Part shown: positions 1 through 8,618 of the stretch, piece by piece
How the letters are laid out: every line of letters begins with the position of its first letter
Numbering within the stretch: position 1 is the first letter of the stretch
NCBI RefSeq assembly: GCF_000223215.1
Contig: NC_017243.1
Span: 2,108,001-2,172,000, forward strand
Length of the DNA: 64,000 bases
Direction: 5' to 3'
Source of the DNA: Brachyspira intermedia PWS/A
Lineage (GTDB): Bacteria; Spirochaetota; Brachyspiria; Brachyspirales; Brachyspiraceae
Made by a program: the position numbers and the translations under genes
The notes under the pieces: generated by a model
What the model saw: only the letters and a program-made list of their open reading frames with translations
Database searches by the model: none
Told to the model about the DNA's origin: nothing

Positions 1-531
1 ATAGGGGTTATATCTCAATTCTTTAATATATCAGAATTGATGGATAAATATGGAATAAAAATGTACACTATAAAAAGCGGAAGGAATAAAGATTCACTCT
101 CCCCTTTCAGAGCACCTAGAGAAGATGAACTTGCATACTGGCAAGATATGACAGATGAATTTGTAGGACAATTTACAAATGTAGTTGAACAGTCTAGAGG
201 TGATAAAATAAAGGGTAATAGAGAAGATATATTTGATGGAAGAGTATTCAGCGGAAAAAAAGCATTAGAAATAGGACTTATAGATTCTATAGGAACTCTA
301 CATGATGCTGTAAAAGATGCTGCACAAATGGGCGGAATAGAAGATGAAGAACCTTATATAATAAAGAAGCCTAAAGAAAAAAATGATGTACTTAATTTGT
401 TTTTCTCAAATATTTCGGAAGCTATTAAACCTAAATCAAGCTTTCCTTTCCCTTATGAAGAAATAATGAATACTAAATATATTGGGGTTCCTATGTATAT
501 TTATATTCCAAATTATAATGGAGCAAATTAA
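1..531 (+). CDS. sppA: Signal peptide peptidase SppA (S49 family), C-terminal part
   Basis: The reading frame is open from the first base, so the gene begins before the window and the ATG at 37 is internal. The visible part carries the C-terminal signature of S49 peptidases: a GVISQ-like strand, a 'KYGI...IKSGRNKDS' segment, a PRE/DE helix, and the conserved 'DGRVFSGKKALEIGLIDSIG' block near residues 80-100 of the visible part. SppA cleaves residual signal peptides in the cytoplasmic membrane. The catalytic Ser and Lys lie upstream and cannot be checked. The stop codon overlaps the ATG of the next gene by one base, so the two are probably translationally coupled. Confidence 0.88.
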   Translation: MGVISQFFNISELMDKYGIKMYTIKSGRNKDSLSPFRAPREDELAYWQDMTDEFVGQFTNVVEQSRGDKIKGNREDIFDGRVFSGKKALEIGLIDSIGTLHDAVKDAAQMGGIEDEEPYIIKKPKEKNDVLNLFFSNISEAIKPKSSFPFPYEEIMNTKYIGVPMYIYIPNYNGAN

Positions 532-1094
532 TGCAGTTACATGAAGCTATATACTATTATTTATTAAAACCTAAAGAAGCTATAAAAAAATCTATAAATT
601 TTGAATATTCTTTTTTTGTATATTTATTGGCTTCTTTAAGTATATCTATATCAGCAATATATACTATTAATAATAAATCTAATATATTAAATTTATTAAT
701 ATTGACATTTGGAATAGCTGCATATATGGCAATATCTAATATAGTAAAAATAGCTGTTATCAATTTAACAGTATCATTATTTTTCAAAAATAGTAGTAAT
801 AACATAAAAATATTTATTAATAATTGTTTTGGTATATATGGTATATTTATATTTATACTGCCTATAACATTATTATTTAGCAGATTCTCAACTCTTTACT
901 TTATTCAAGTTATCATGTTTTTTATATTAGGATTATATTATATTGTATTGATGTTTAATAATATAAAACATTCATTTAATATAGATAGTTCATTTAAAGC
1001 ATTTTTAGTTTTAATTACACCTATAATATGTGATTATTTAACTTACATATCATTAGGAATATTAATATTTGGAAGTATTATTAATTATATATAA
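531..1094 (+). CDS. Integral membrane protein, Yip1-like, unknown function
   Basis: 187 residues with about five hydrophobic segments (roughly 27-47, 53-80, 95-120, 125-142 and 155-185) and a short polar N-terminus. The overall plan resembles the Yip1/YIP1-domain membrane proteins found beside LptF-type or peptidase genes, but no diagnostic motif is visible, so the family call is tentative. It overlaps sppA by one base and is followed after two bases by an LptF/LptG permease, so the three genes form one operon. A role in the envelope is inferred from that context only. Confidence 0.6.
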   Translation: MQLHEAIYYYLLKPKEAIKKSINFEYSFFVYLLASLSISISAIYTINNKSNILNLLILTFGIAAYMAISNIVKIAVINLTVSLFFKNSSNNIKIFINNCFGIYGIFIFILPITLLFSRFSTLYFIQVIMFFILGLYYIVLMFNNIKHSFNIDSSFKAFLVLITPIICDYLTYISLGILIFGSIINYI

Positions 1095-1096
1095 TT

Positions 1097-2350
1097 ATGA
1101 AAAAAATTAATAAATATATTATATTAGAAACTATAGGACCTTTTCTAGCAGGTATTTTATTTTTTACATTTGTATTTGTAATACAGCTTTTACCTGAATT
1201 AATAAGACTCATTGTAAATAATGGTGCTCCTTTATTAATGTCATTAGAAGTGTTTGTATATATGCTTCCTTTCAATATTGCCATAACAATACCTATGTCT
1301 ATACTTATGGCAAGCATTATCGGATATGGTCGACTTTCTTCAGATAATGAAATAATAGTAATGCGTGCTTTAGGATTTCCTCATATGAGGATATATATGC
1401 CTATTATAATATTGGGATTTATTACTTTTTGTTTTTCATTATTTTTTAATAATGTTGTTATGTCTGAATCTAATTATAGGTATAGAACCTTAATTTCATA
1501 TATGGTAAATATCAAACCTTCCATTGCTGTTGGAAAATTGGAATTCTCTGAAATTAAAGATATGGGATTATCAATAGGTTCTAAATATGCTAATGATACA
1601 AGTATGTCAAATGTTGTAATATACGACAAATCCAAAACTAAAAGAGTAATTACTGCCAAATATGGACTTTGGAAAAATAATGAGGCAAATGCTCAAGTAG
1701 TAACTTTAACTTTATATGATGGTGTTGTACAAGAGATGCCGGATTATGGTTTTGTATCTAATGATTATACCGTATTTGATTCTATGGATATTAATATTGT
1801 TAGAAATGTCAGCACATTAACCTCTCATGAAAGAGGATTAAGAGAAATGCCTTCTTGGAAAATTATGGAAAAAATCAAAGATTCAAAAGCGGCAGCAAAT
1901 AAATCTGTAGATGAACAAATAAGTGGAATGATAAATAATGCGTATAAAAATGTAAAAAAAACAGGAATAGATATTACATCTTTTTCAAATGAATATATAC
2001 AAACAAATGCTGCTGAATTAACATCTATAAGAGAAAAAGCTATTGATGAAGCTGCACCGTATTTTTATTATGTAGAGTTTCATAAATTTATTTCTATACC
2101 GGCAGCATGTTTATTTATGGTTTTAATAGGAGCACCTTTAGGAATAGTAGGAAAAAGAAGCGGTAAAGGATTTGGATTTGGATTATCTGTAATAGTAGTT
2201 GTTATATATTATTTGCTTATAACTGCTGCCGAATTAATGGCAGGAGGTAAAAAAGTACCTCCGCTTATTGCTATGTGGTTCCCGAATATAGTACTAGCTT
2301 TAATGGGAAGTTTTCTTATGATAAGATCTTTCTTCAGTAGAGGAAAATAA
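1097..2350 (+). CDS. LptF/LptG (YjgP/YjgQ) family permease
   Basis: 417 residues, the usual size for LptF/LptG permeases, which with LptB form the ABC engine that extracts lipopolysaccharide-type lipids from the inner membrane. The N-terminus shows the family pattern: a short basic start (KKINKYIILE), TM1 at about 13-38, TM2 at about 50-75, and 'YGRLSSDNEIIVMRALG' near residues 77-95, which is the coupling region. A periplasmic domain follows at about 130-320, then three C-terminal TM helices with 'PLGIVGKRSGKGFGFG'. It could be LptF or LptG; no partner lies in the window. Brachyspira make a lipooligosaccharide, so the role is plausible. Confidence 0.88.
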   Translation: MKKINKYIILETIGPFLAGILFFTFVFVIQLLPELIRLIVNNGAPLLMSLEVFVYMLPFNIAITIPMSILMASIIGYGRLSSDNEIIVMRALGFPHMRIYMPIIILGFITFCFSLFFNNVVMSESNYRYRTLISYMVNIKPSIAVGKLEFSEIKDMGLSIGSKYANDTSMSNVVIYDKSKTKRVITAKYGLWKNNEANAQVVTLTLYDGVVQEMPDYGFVSNDYTVFDSMDINIVRNVSTLTSHERGLREMPSWKIMEKIKDSKAAANKSVDEQISGMINNAYKNVKKTGIDITSFSNEYIQTNAAELTSIREKAIDEAAPYFYYVEFHKFISIPAACLFMVLIGAPLGIVGKRSGKGFGFGLSVIVVVIYYLLITAAELMAGGKKVPPLIAMWFPNIVLALMGSFLMIRSFFSRGK

Positions 2351-2378
2351 AACTATTTCTATACAATTACATTTATAC

Positions 2379-2464
2379 AACGCACGCAGAATAAAATATT
2401 AAATATATACTTAATAAAAATTATAACACAATTTATATATTTAAATATGTCATATCGTGCGTTA
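2379..2464 (+). repeat. Intergenic repeat, copy 1, ends in ACGCACG/CGTGCGT inverted repeat
   Basis: An AT-rich unit bounded by AACGCACG at its left end and CGTGCGTT at its right end, which are inverted repeats of each other. A second direct copy lies at 2721-2806, so both copies flank the palindromic block between them. It could fold as a long hairpin with GC-rich ends. It lies between the end of the LptF/LptG gene and the convergent lipoprotein gene. Confidence 0.7.
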
Positions 2465-2485
2465 AATAATTTTTTTAATCTAATA

Positions 2486-2705
2486 AAAACTTGGGCGGGA
2501 ATGCTTTTACTATTAAAGCTTTAAATATAAATAAATATTATCAAATGTAAATAAAGTAAAAAATATAAAGGGCGGGGTATGTAAGTAAAGTTTTAAAATT
2601 TATTTACACTCCCCACCCTCTAGGCTTTTTAATTTACTTTGCAATTTTTATCTTTTTTTCTTTATAATCTATTTAGAATTTAAAGCACCCACCCAAGTTT
2701 TTTTT
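2486..2705. repeat. Nested imperfect inverted repeats with GGGCGGG cores
   Basis: The outer arms are 2486-2509 (AAAACTTGGGCGGG...) and 2682-2705 (...CCCACCCAAGTTTTTT), complementary with a few mismatches. Inner arms at about 2553-2580 (GGGCGGGG) and 2611-2640 (CCCCACCCTC) are also complementary. The whole 2351-2812 stretch has no credible gene; it consists of this structure plus the flanking repeat pair. Function is unknown: a transcription barrier between convergent genes or a small mobile or decayed element are both possible. Confidence 0.65.
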
Positions 2706-2720
2706 AAAATTAATATTTCC

Positions 2721-2806
2721 ACAACGCACGCAGAATGAAATCTTAAATATAAATTTAATAAAAATTAAAATATAATTTATATATATAACTATGCTTACCG
2801 TGCGTC
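2721..2806 (+). repeat. Intergenic repeat, copy 2, ends in ACGCACG/CGTGCGT inverted repeat
   Basis: Direct repeat of the unit at 2379-2464. The first ~30 bases match nearly base for base (ACAACGCACGCAGAAT then an AT-rich stretch) and it ends in CCGTGCGT. The middle differs by scattered substitutions and small indels, so the copies are not recent duplicates. Confidence 0.7.
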
Positions 2807-2812
2807 AATTTA

Positions 2813-3145
2813 TTATTTAATTGAATTAGAAAAATTTTCTTTTGCCTTATCAAGACCTTCAGCAGCTTTTTTCAAACCAGATTCTATAGATTTAGAGGCT
2901 TCATCCATAACTTTAGAAGGATCAACTTTTTGCATAGCATCCTCAACAGCTTTTGAAGCATTGTCTAATGTTTTCTCTGTAACATTTCCTGCCTTTTCTA
3001 TACCGTCCTGAGCAGCTTTTGAAGCATCATCTATTTTTTCATTTATAGCATCTGTAGCCTTATCAATTACACTTTTATCTTTTTCACATGAAAAAGTAAA
3101 TATTGATAAGATAATAACTAAACAAAATATAATATTCTTCATCAT
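2813..3145 (-). CDS. Small helical lipoprotein
   Basis: 110 residues. A type II signal peptide is clear: a basic start, a hydrophobic stretch, then the lipobox TFSC with Cys at about residue 20. The mature part is almost wholly charged and alanine-rich, with repeating 11- to 14-residue units (KATDAI, DASKAAQDGIEKAGN, DNASKAVEDAMQKVD, DEASKSIESGLKKAAEG). This predicts one long amphipathic helix or coiled coil, like apolipoprotein-type or LEA-like stress lipoproteins. AAGGA precedes two adjacent ATGs (3145 and 3142), so the start is uncertain by one codon. Function unknown. Confidence 0.75.
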   Translation of the reverse strand: MMKNIIFCLVIILSIFTFSCEKDKSVIDKATDAINEKIDDASKAAQDGIEKAGNVTEKTLDNASKAVEDAMQKVDPSKVMDEASKSIESGLKKAAEGLDKAKENFSNSIK

Positions 3146-3193
3146 ATAATCCTTATAATTTTTTACATGATTATAATAATTAATACATATTTG

Positions 3194-5233
3194 TCAAGAT
3201 ATAGGAGCATTCGATATATAAACATTAACTTTATATTTATTCTTCATATTTTTTGAATTATATATACTTGTAGCCTTTGCAAGCCTATCATTAAACTTTT
3301 CTACTAAAAAGTCAGCATCATCAACCTTAGGTGCTAATATTACCTCTTTCAAAGATTTATTATCAAATATATAAAGATAATTTTTATAAGAACGCTTCAT
3401 CTTATCATCTATATGCAAAGGATTACTGCCGTATTCTACAAGCTGTATTATACGCATTTCCTGCTCTTCTATGAAAGATGAATCCTTTATCAAATATTGA
3501 ATATTCATAAGAAGCTGATATGATAATGATAATTCCTCTGAATTAAATTTTTTTATGATTTTAAATATAGAATTAAATATATAACCTATATTATTTTTTA
3601 ATTTATCATAAAATTTTTTATCATAGCTCCAAACATCATATTCTTTATTTAAATCAATAACAATATTATCATAATCAGATTCACAAGGATTGAATATTAT
3701 TTCATTATTCTTAGCATTATAATATAAAACAAAATATAAAGGTAAAGTCTGTTCATTATAAAATTCTATATTAGAATAATTGTTTTTATCATAAGAAAAT
3801 GAAAATAGTATACTGTTATTTAAATTATTAAAAGAAGTATCAAAAAAAGATTTATCAAAAACTAAACAGCAGCCTGTACCCTCTTTATTATCATATTTAC
3901 CATATAATCTGTACATAGTTAAAGAATCTTTGCATCTGCTGAATGATGTTTGCAATGCAATAAAATTATTAATATTTCCGTACTTGGAATTAAGCTTATT
4001 ATTTCTAAGAAGCTGCATCAATATCTTTCCCTCTTTAGGATCATTTGCATTTTTTATGCTTGTCATTCTAAGTTTGTTTTTCTTTAGATATGTATTGTAC
4101 CTTGAATTATCTGATTTATCGTATCTCTTATCAAATGCCATATCATCAAAAACTTCTATACTTGTATAATGTGATATCTCATTGATTTTATCATCATCTT
4201 TTACAGAAACCAAATATAAAAATATATACTGAAGTATCCAAAGCTTTTTTAGTTTTGATATATCTTTAATATCACGAACTATAAAATTAAAATACTCCTC
4301 TTTTTCTTCAGTCCAAAAACTATTTTCATTCAACACTATATCAATAATTTTTTCTATGTTTATATATTCTATAAATCTTGATATTATATTAAATATGGTA
4401 ACATTTCTTGATTCTTTAATATCTAAAAGTAAAGTCAAAGCATAATCATACTCTTCTAATCCTATCAATGCTTCTGACTTTAAAAAATATATTCTGTCAT
4501 ATATAGTATCATTTTGCATGACATTCAATTCTATATACTCTTTATTTTTTACTATGGTATCACCCTTTGAATTATTCTCATCTAAAATATAAAGTGCCTT
4601 ATCAAGACATTCTATAGCTTCTTTATATCTATTTATATTTATAAGAAGACTTGCTTTATTTAAATACAACACTTCCAAAGATTTATTTATTTCAAAAGCC
4701 TTATCATAAATATTAAATGCCTCATCTATTCTGCCTAATTTTTCTAAAACCATAGCAACATTCAAATAAGCATAATCGTATCCAAGCTCTAAAGCTTTGT
4801 TAAAATAAAATAATGCATCTTCATAACGTTCTAATTTTGAATATATGATTCCTATATTAAAATAGCATATCTCAGATTTATCATTTATTTCCAATGCCAT
4901 ATTAAATGCATATAATGCTTCATCGAATGCCATTAATTTAGCAAGTATTATACCTTTATTTATAAAAGCCTTTTCATATAATGGATTAATTTCTATAGCT
5001 TTACTGTAATACTCTATAGACTCTTCATATCTGTTTAAATAATATAATGTTAATGCAGTTTTATAACAGCTTCTTGCAAAATATCTATCTACATAATTTG
5101 TATCAAGTTCTTCACAATTTTTTTCAAAACAATTTATTATCTTTAAATATATTCTAAGTGCTGAAGAATATTTTTCTAAATTAAAATAAAATCTAGCCTG
5201 AATAAACATATTTTCTATTCTATCTTTCAGCAT
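3194..5233 (-). CDS. TPR-repeat protein with DUF2971-like C-terminal domain
   Basis: 679 residues and no signal peptide, so probably cytoplasmic. Residues ~10-230 hold about six tetratricopeptide repeats with the usual pattern (YxxAlxyynkAleinp...), among them 'YEESIEYYSKAIEINPLYE' and 'YEDALFYFNKALELG'. After a linker the C-terminal ~300 residues begin 'HYTSIEVFDD', then 'LRMTSIKNANDPKEG', then 'SFSRCKDSLTMYRLYGK' and 'GTGCCLVFDKSFF'. These are the landmarks of the DUF2971 family (short Y/HYT start, a NDP-E motif, an S-x-S...D-x-L-x-x-Y/W-x-x-YG strand). DUF2971 proteins are of unknown function and often sit in accessory regions. The call of the C-terminal domain rests on motif memory. Confidence 0.7.
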   Translation of the reverse strand: MLKDRIENMFIQARFYFNLEKYSSALRIYLKIINCFEKNCEELDTNYVDRYFARSCYKTALTLYYLNRYEESIEYYSKAIEINPLYEKAFINKGIILAKLMAFDEALYAFNMALEINDKSEICYFNIGIIYSKLERYEDALFYFNKALELGYDYAYLNVAMVLEKLGRIDEAFNIYDKAFEINKSLEVLYLNKASLLININRYKEAIECLDKALYILDENNSKGDTIVKNKEYIELNVMQNDTIYDRIYFLKSEALIGLEEYDYALTLLLDIKESRNVTIFNIISRFIEYINIEKIIDIVLNENSFWTEEKEEYFNFIVRDIKDISKLKKLWILQYIFLYLVSVKDDDKINEISHYTSIEVFDDMAFDKRYDKSDNSRYNTYLKKNKLRMTSIKNANDPKEGKILMQLLRNNKLNSKYGNINNFIALQTSFSRCKDSLTMYRLYGKYDNKEGTGCCLVFDKSFFDTSFNNLNNSILFSFSYDKNNYSNIEFYNEQTLPLYFVLYYNAKNNEIIFNPCESDYDNIVIDLNKEYDVWSYDKKFYDKLKNNIGYIFNSIFKIIKKFNSEELSLSYQLLMNIQYLIKDSSFIEEQEMRIIQLVEYGSNPLHIDDKMKRSYKNYLYIFDNKSLKEVILAPKVDDADFLVEKFNDRLAKATSIYNSKNMKNKYKVNVYISNAPIS

Positions 5234-5398
5234 AAATAATTCTCCAATATTAGTATAATTTTATTATAAACTATTTTTTAATTATATAAAATTCTTTAAT
5301 TATATCAAAACACTATTGACAATTTTTTTATAAATGTTAATATTACTATATAAAGTATTATTTCTTATAAAAATATTTTAATTAAGGATTTTATATAT

Positions 5399-6652
5399 AT
5401 GAAGAACAGTGATAAAGGTTTTTTCGGTAAATTCGGAGGAAGATTTGTACCGGAAGCATTAGAAAAATTATTAATTGAATTGGAAGAGGCTTTCCTGCAT
5501 TATATTAATGATAAAGAATTTTTAAGCGAGCTTGAAGAATTGAGATCTGATTTTCTAGGCAGACCTACACCATTAATGTACGCCAAAAACTTGTCAGAGA
5601 AAATTGGCGGAGCAAAGATATATGTCAAACTAGAAGGGCTTGCTCATACAGGGGCACATAAAATTAATAATTCTATAGGACAGGCATTACTTGCCAAAAA
5701 GATGGGTAAGAAGAAGATTATAGCAGAAACCGGAGCCGGACAGCATGGACTTGCCACCGCTGCAGCCTGTGCCAAATTAGGACTTGAATGCTCTATTTAT
5801 ATGGGTGAAATAGATGTAAAAAGACAGCAGCCTAATGTAGCTTCTATGGAGTTATACGGTGCTAATGTAGTATCCGTTACTAAAGGAGGACGCGGACTTA
5901 AAGATGCTGTTGATGCGGCATTAGAAGATTGGGTTAAAGATTTAAAAGATACTCATTATTTACTTGGAAGTGCTGTTGGCCCTAGCCCTTATCCTGATAT
6001 TGTAAGAACTTTTCAATCTGTAATAGGAAGAGAATTGGATAAACAGATACAGGAAAGGAATTTAAATGTTAAAGCATTGATAGCATGTGTTGGAGGCGGT
6101 TCTAATGCTATAGGATTTTTTGAGCCTTTTATAGAGAGAGAAAATCCAAAACTAATAGCTGTAGAAGCTGGCGGAATAAGTATGAATCTTGGAGAAAATG
6201 CTATTAGAATGACAAATCCTTATGCCAAAGATATTGCTGCTCAGGGATATATGAGTAAATTTATCTTAAAAGAAGACGGAGAAATATCTGAAACCATGTC
6301 TATATCTGCAGGACTTGATTATCCAGGAGTTGGTCCTCAGCTTGCATATTTAGGAGAATCCGGAAGAATAGAATTTACTTATGCTACAGATAAAGAAGCA
6401 ATAAATGCAGTAAAAGAATTCGCAAAAAATGAAGGTGTTATATTTGCATTAGAAAGTGCCCATGCCGGTGCTAAAGCTATAGAATATGCGAAGCAGTACA
6501 CTAAAGATGATGTTATTATAGTTAATATGTCAGGCAGAGGAGATAAAGATATATTCATAACCTCACCTATTTTCAGACCTGATAAATGGAAAGAATTCTT
6601 AAAAAGTGAATTAGAAAGATTAGAAAAAAATATAGATATTCACAAATTTTAA
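5399..6652 (+). CDS. trpB: Tryptophan synthase beta subunit
   Basis: 417 residues; joins indole and L-serine to tryptophan with PLP. The PLP lysine is K88 in 'HTGAHKINN', the catalytic glutamate E110 lies in 'AETGAGQHG', and the phosphate-binding loop GGGSN is at 232-236. The COMM-type segment and the C-terminal 'SGRGDKDIF' are present, so the enzyme looks intact and of the TrpB1 type that normally pairs with TrpA. No trpA or other trp gene is nearby: the neighbours are a TPR protein and a lipoprotein, and the gene has its own terminator. The isolated copy suggests indole salvage or a scattered pathway. AAGGA precedes the start by about ten bases. Confidence 0.97.
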   Translation: MKNSDKGFFGKFGGRFVPEALEKLLIELEEAFLHYINDKEFLSELEELRSDFLGRPTPLMYAKNLSEKIGGAKIYVKLEGLAHTGAHKINNSIGQALLAKKMGKKKIIAETGAGQHGLATAAACAKLGLECSIYMGEIDVKRQQPNVASMELYGANVVSVTKGGRGLKDAVDAALEDWVKDLKDTHYLLGSAVGPSPYPDIVRTFQSVIGRELDKQIQERNLNVKALIACVGGGSNAIGFFEPFIERENPKLIAVEAGGISMNLGENAIRMTNPYAKDIAAQGYMSKFILKEDGEISETMSISAGLDYPGVGPQLAYLGESGRIEFTYATDKEAINAVKEFAKNEGVIFALESAHAGAKAIEYAKQYTKDDVIIVNMSGRGDKDIFITSPIFRPDKWKEFLKSELERLEKNIDIHKF

Positions 6653-6677
6653 CCTCACAATTATATATTTTTGTTTA

Positions 6678-6722
6678 TAGGTTTTTGTTTATTATTATTT
6701 AATATTCAAAAACCTATTTTTT
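6678..6722 (+). terminator. Rho-independent terminator of trpB
   Basis: The stem TAGGTTTTTG / CAAAAACCTA (6678-6687 and 6707-6716) is followed by a run of T. It lies 25 bases after the trpB stop. Confidence 0.85.
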
Positions 6723-6840
6723 ATTATATTTAATATTAATAATAAAAAGTTGAAAAAATAATAGCCATAATATAAAATCAAAATATAAGGGATAAATATT
6801 TATATATAGTTTATTTTTCCTTATAGAAAGGTATTATTTT

Positions 6841-8598
6841 ATGAAAAGAAATTTAATATTAAGTTTAATAATAATATTATTAATAATATCATGCAAAAAA
6901 ATAAATTTACTTGGTCCTAATGATATACCTCCTCCAACAGAATTCCCAGATACAGAATACCCAACACCTACTCCGGTACCTGTTCCTCCTATTGATATAG
7001 AAGAAAAACCAATAACAGTAAAACCAGAAATAGTTTCCGGTAAAACAGTATTTGGAGGTTATGCTAAAAGATTTAAATATAAAAATGAATGGTATGTACT
7101 TGCCACAAATGAATATGAATATGATACTGATACTAAAAGTTTAGAAAAAACAGGAAAAGCTGCTTTATTAAAAATAGCCAATGATGGAAGCACAATAACA
7201 AAAATTAGAAGCATATCTCCTCTTATGGATCTTGAAGATGCCGATTATTGGACTAATTTAATTTCTGATAAACTAGTAATAGAAGCAAATAAGGTAAAAG
7301 TATTATCTGAAGCATATACAACATCAAAATTTATATGCATTGAAAATCCAGATTTCAAAAAAGGTAATATAGTAAATTATAGTATGTCAGGTACATTTAT
7401 AATTATAAAATCATTCAATGAAAATATTAAGTATGTAGAATCTGATGACTTAATAAATTGGAATTATTATTTGAATCCTATTACAAAAGAATATAATATG
7501 CCTAATACCAATCATATAAATCCTAATTTTTTAGGAAGATACGGCATAAATACAGATGAATATTTTATTGTTTATTTTAAAGAAAAAATATTTTTATATA
7601 CAAAATATAAAAGTATTTTTGATGAACATCCTGATGGAAATAGAGATCCTAGCAAACCTCCTTTTGATTATTATAACAATGAATATTACATTATTGATTA
7701 TGGTAAAGACATGAGTGATGCTAAGAATTGGACTACAAACTATTTTCCTGACTATAACAATGAAAAACTATTAGTTACAATGTATTTTCATACTGATAAT
7801 GAAAAGCTATATTTCTCTCAAGGTATTTTTGGTGATAATAAATTTGTATACAATGAAAAATCAGGAAATTGGTCGTCTGAAGCATCAATTAAATATCAAA
7901 ATATATGTTTTTCAACAGAAGATGGTATAAATTGGAAAGCAGATACTCTTCCATCTTCTGATAAACTTACAGATATAAGAAGTTATGTTTTCTCTTATCC
8001 TAATTTTGAATTCAGAAATAATATGATAGGTTATGAAGAGCCTAATGCTGCACCTTTAGAGCCTTCATATACAGAACTTAACGGAAAATACTACAGAACT
8101 ATTAATACCACATATCCTGTTCCTCCTATAAAAGAGATTATTGAAACTGCTAATAGATTAGAAACAAATTTCACAATCACAGAAGAACATATAAAAAAAT
8201 CCGGTACTTATCAATTACAGGTATCTTCAGTAGATCCTAATAAGGCTCAGGAATCAGATTGGGTTAGTATAGTACCAAAAAATGAAATAAATTCAGTTAT
8301 AGGCTGGGAAAGCGGCGGCGGAAATTTATTTACTTTCAATAATAAGATAGTACGTTTAGCTGATTATGACAGAGAATTTCAAATAAATAATCAATATGAA
8401 AACGCTTTGAACCTATCCCAAAAATATTATAATATGCTAAAAACAGCTCCAACTATGGAAGATTATAAAAACTATAATTATTATTTTCTTTATTATAAAT
8501 CTGTAGCTGATATGATAAAAATGATTAAGGATAAAGGAAATGCATATTTTATGCCTGATAAAGTTTGTACACATTATACATTTGAAGTTGGAAATTAA
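6841..8598 (+). CDS. Large lipoprotein of unknown function (paralogue at 50079-51815)
   Basis: 585 residues. A hydrophobic signal ends in the lipobox IISC with Cys at residue 18, so the mature protein is lipid-anchored. A proline/threonine-rich linker follows (PTPTPVPVPP, residues ~35-50). The rest is Tyr/Asn/Asp-rich with repeated strand patterns such as 'FGGYAKRFKYKNEWYVLATNEYEYDT' split over short blocks, suggesting a beta-propeller-like or sialidase-like fold, but no catalytic motif is recognised. It shares its N-terminus (SCKKINLLGPN-IPPPT), an internal FTITEEHIK block and a C-terminal THYT-E motif with the lipoprotein on the other strand near 51 kb. A start with 'AAAGG' upstream is acceptable. 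Confidence 0.8.
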   Translation: MKRNLILSLIIILLIISCKKINLLGPNDIPPPTEFPDTEYPTPTPVPVPPIDIEEKPITVKPEIVSGKTVFGGYAKRFKYKNEWYVLATNEYEYDTDTKSLEKTGKAALLKIANDGSTITKIRSISPLMDLEDADYWTNLISDKLVIEANKVKVLSEAYTTSKFICIENPDFKKGNIVNYSMSGTFIIIKSFNENIKYVESDDLINWNYYLNPITKEYNMPNTNHINPNFLGRYGINTDEYFIVYFKEKIFLYTKYKSIFDEHPDGNRDPSKPPFDYYNNEYYIIDYGKDMSDAKNWTTNYFPDYNNEKLLVTMYFHTDNEKLYFSQGIFGDNKFVYNEKSGNWSSEASIKYQNICFSTEDGINWKADTLPSSDKLTDIRSYVFSYPNFEFRNNMIGYEEPNAAPLEPSYTELNGKYYRTINTTYPVPPIKEIIETANRLETNFTITEEHIKKSGTYQLQVSSVDPNKAQESDWVSIVPKNEINSVIGWESGGGNLFTFNNKIVRLADYDREFQINNQYENALNLSQKYYNMLKTAPTMEDYKNYNYYFLYYKSVADMIKMIKDKGNAYFMPDKVCTHYTFEVGN

Positions 8599-8618
8599 TC
8601 TTTAATTACTATTAATTA

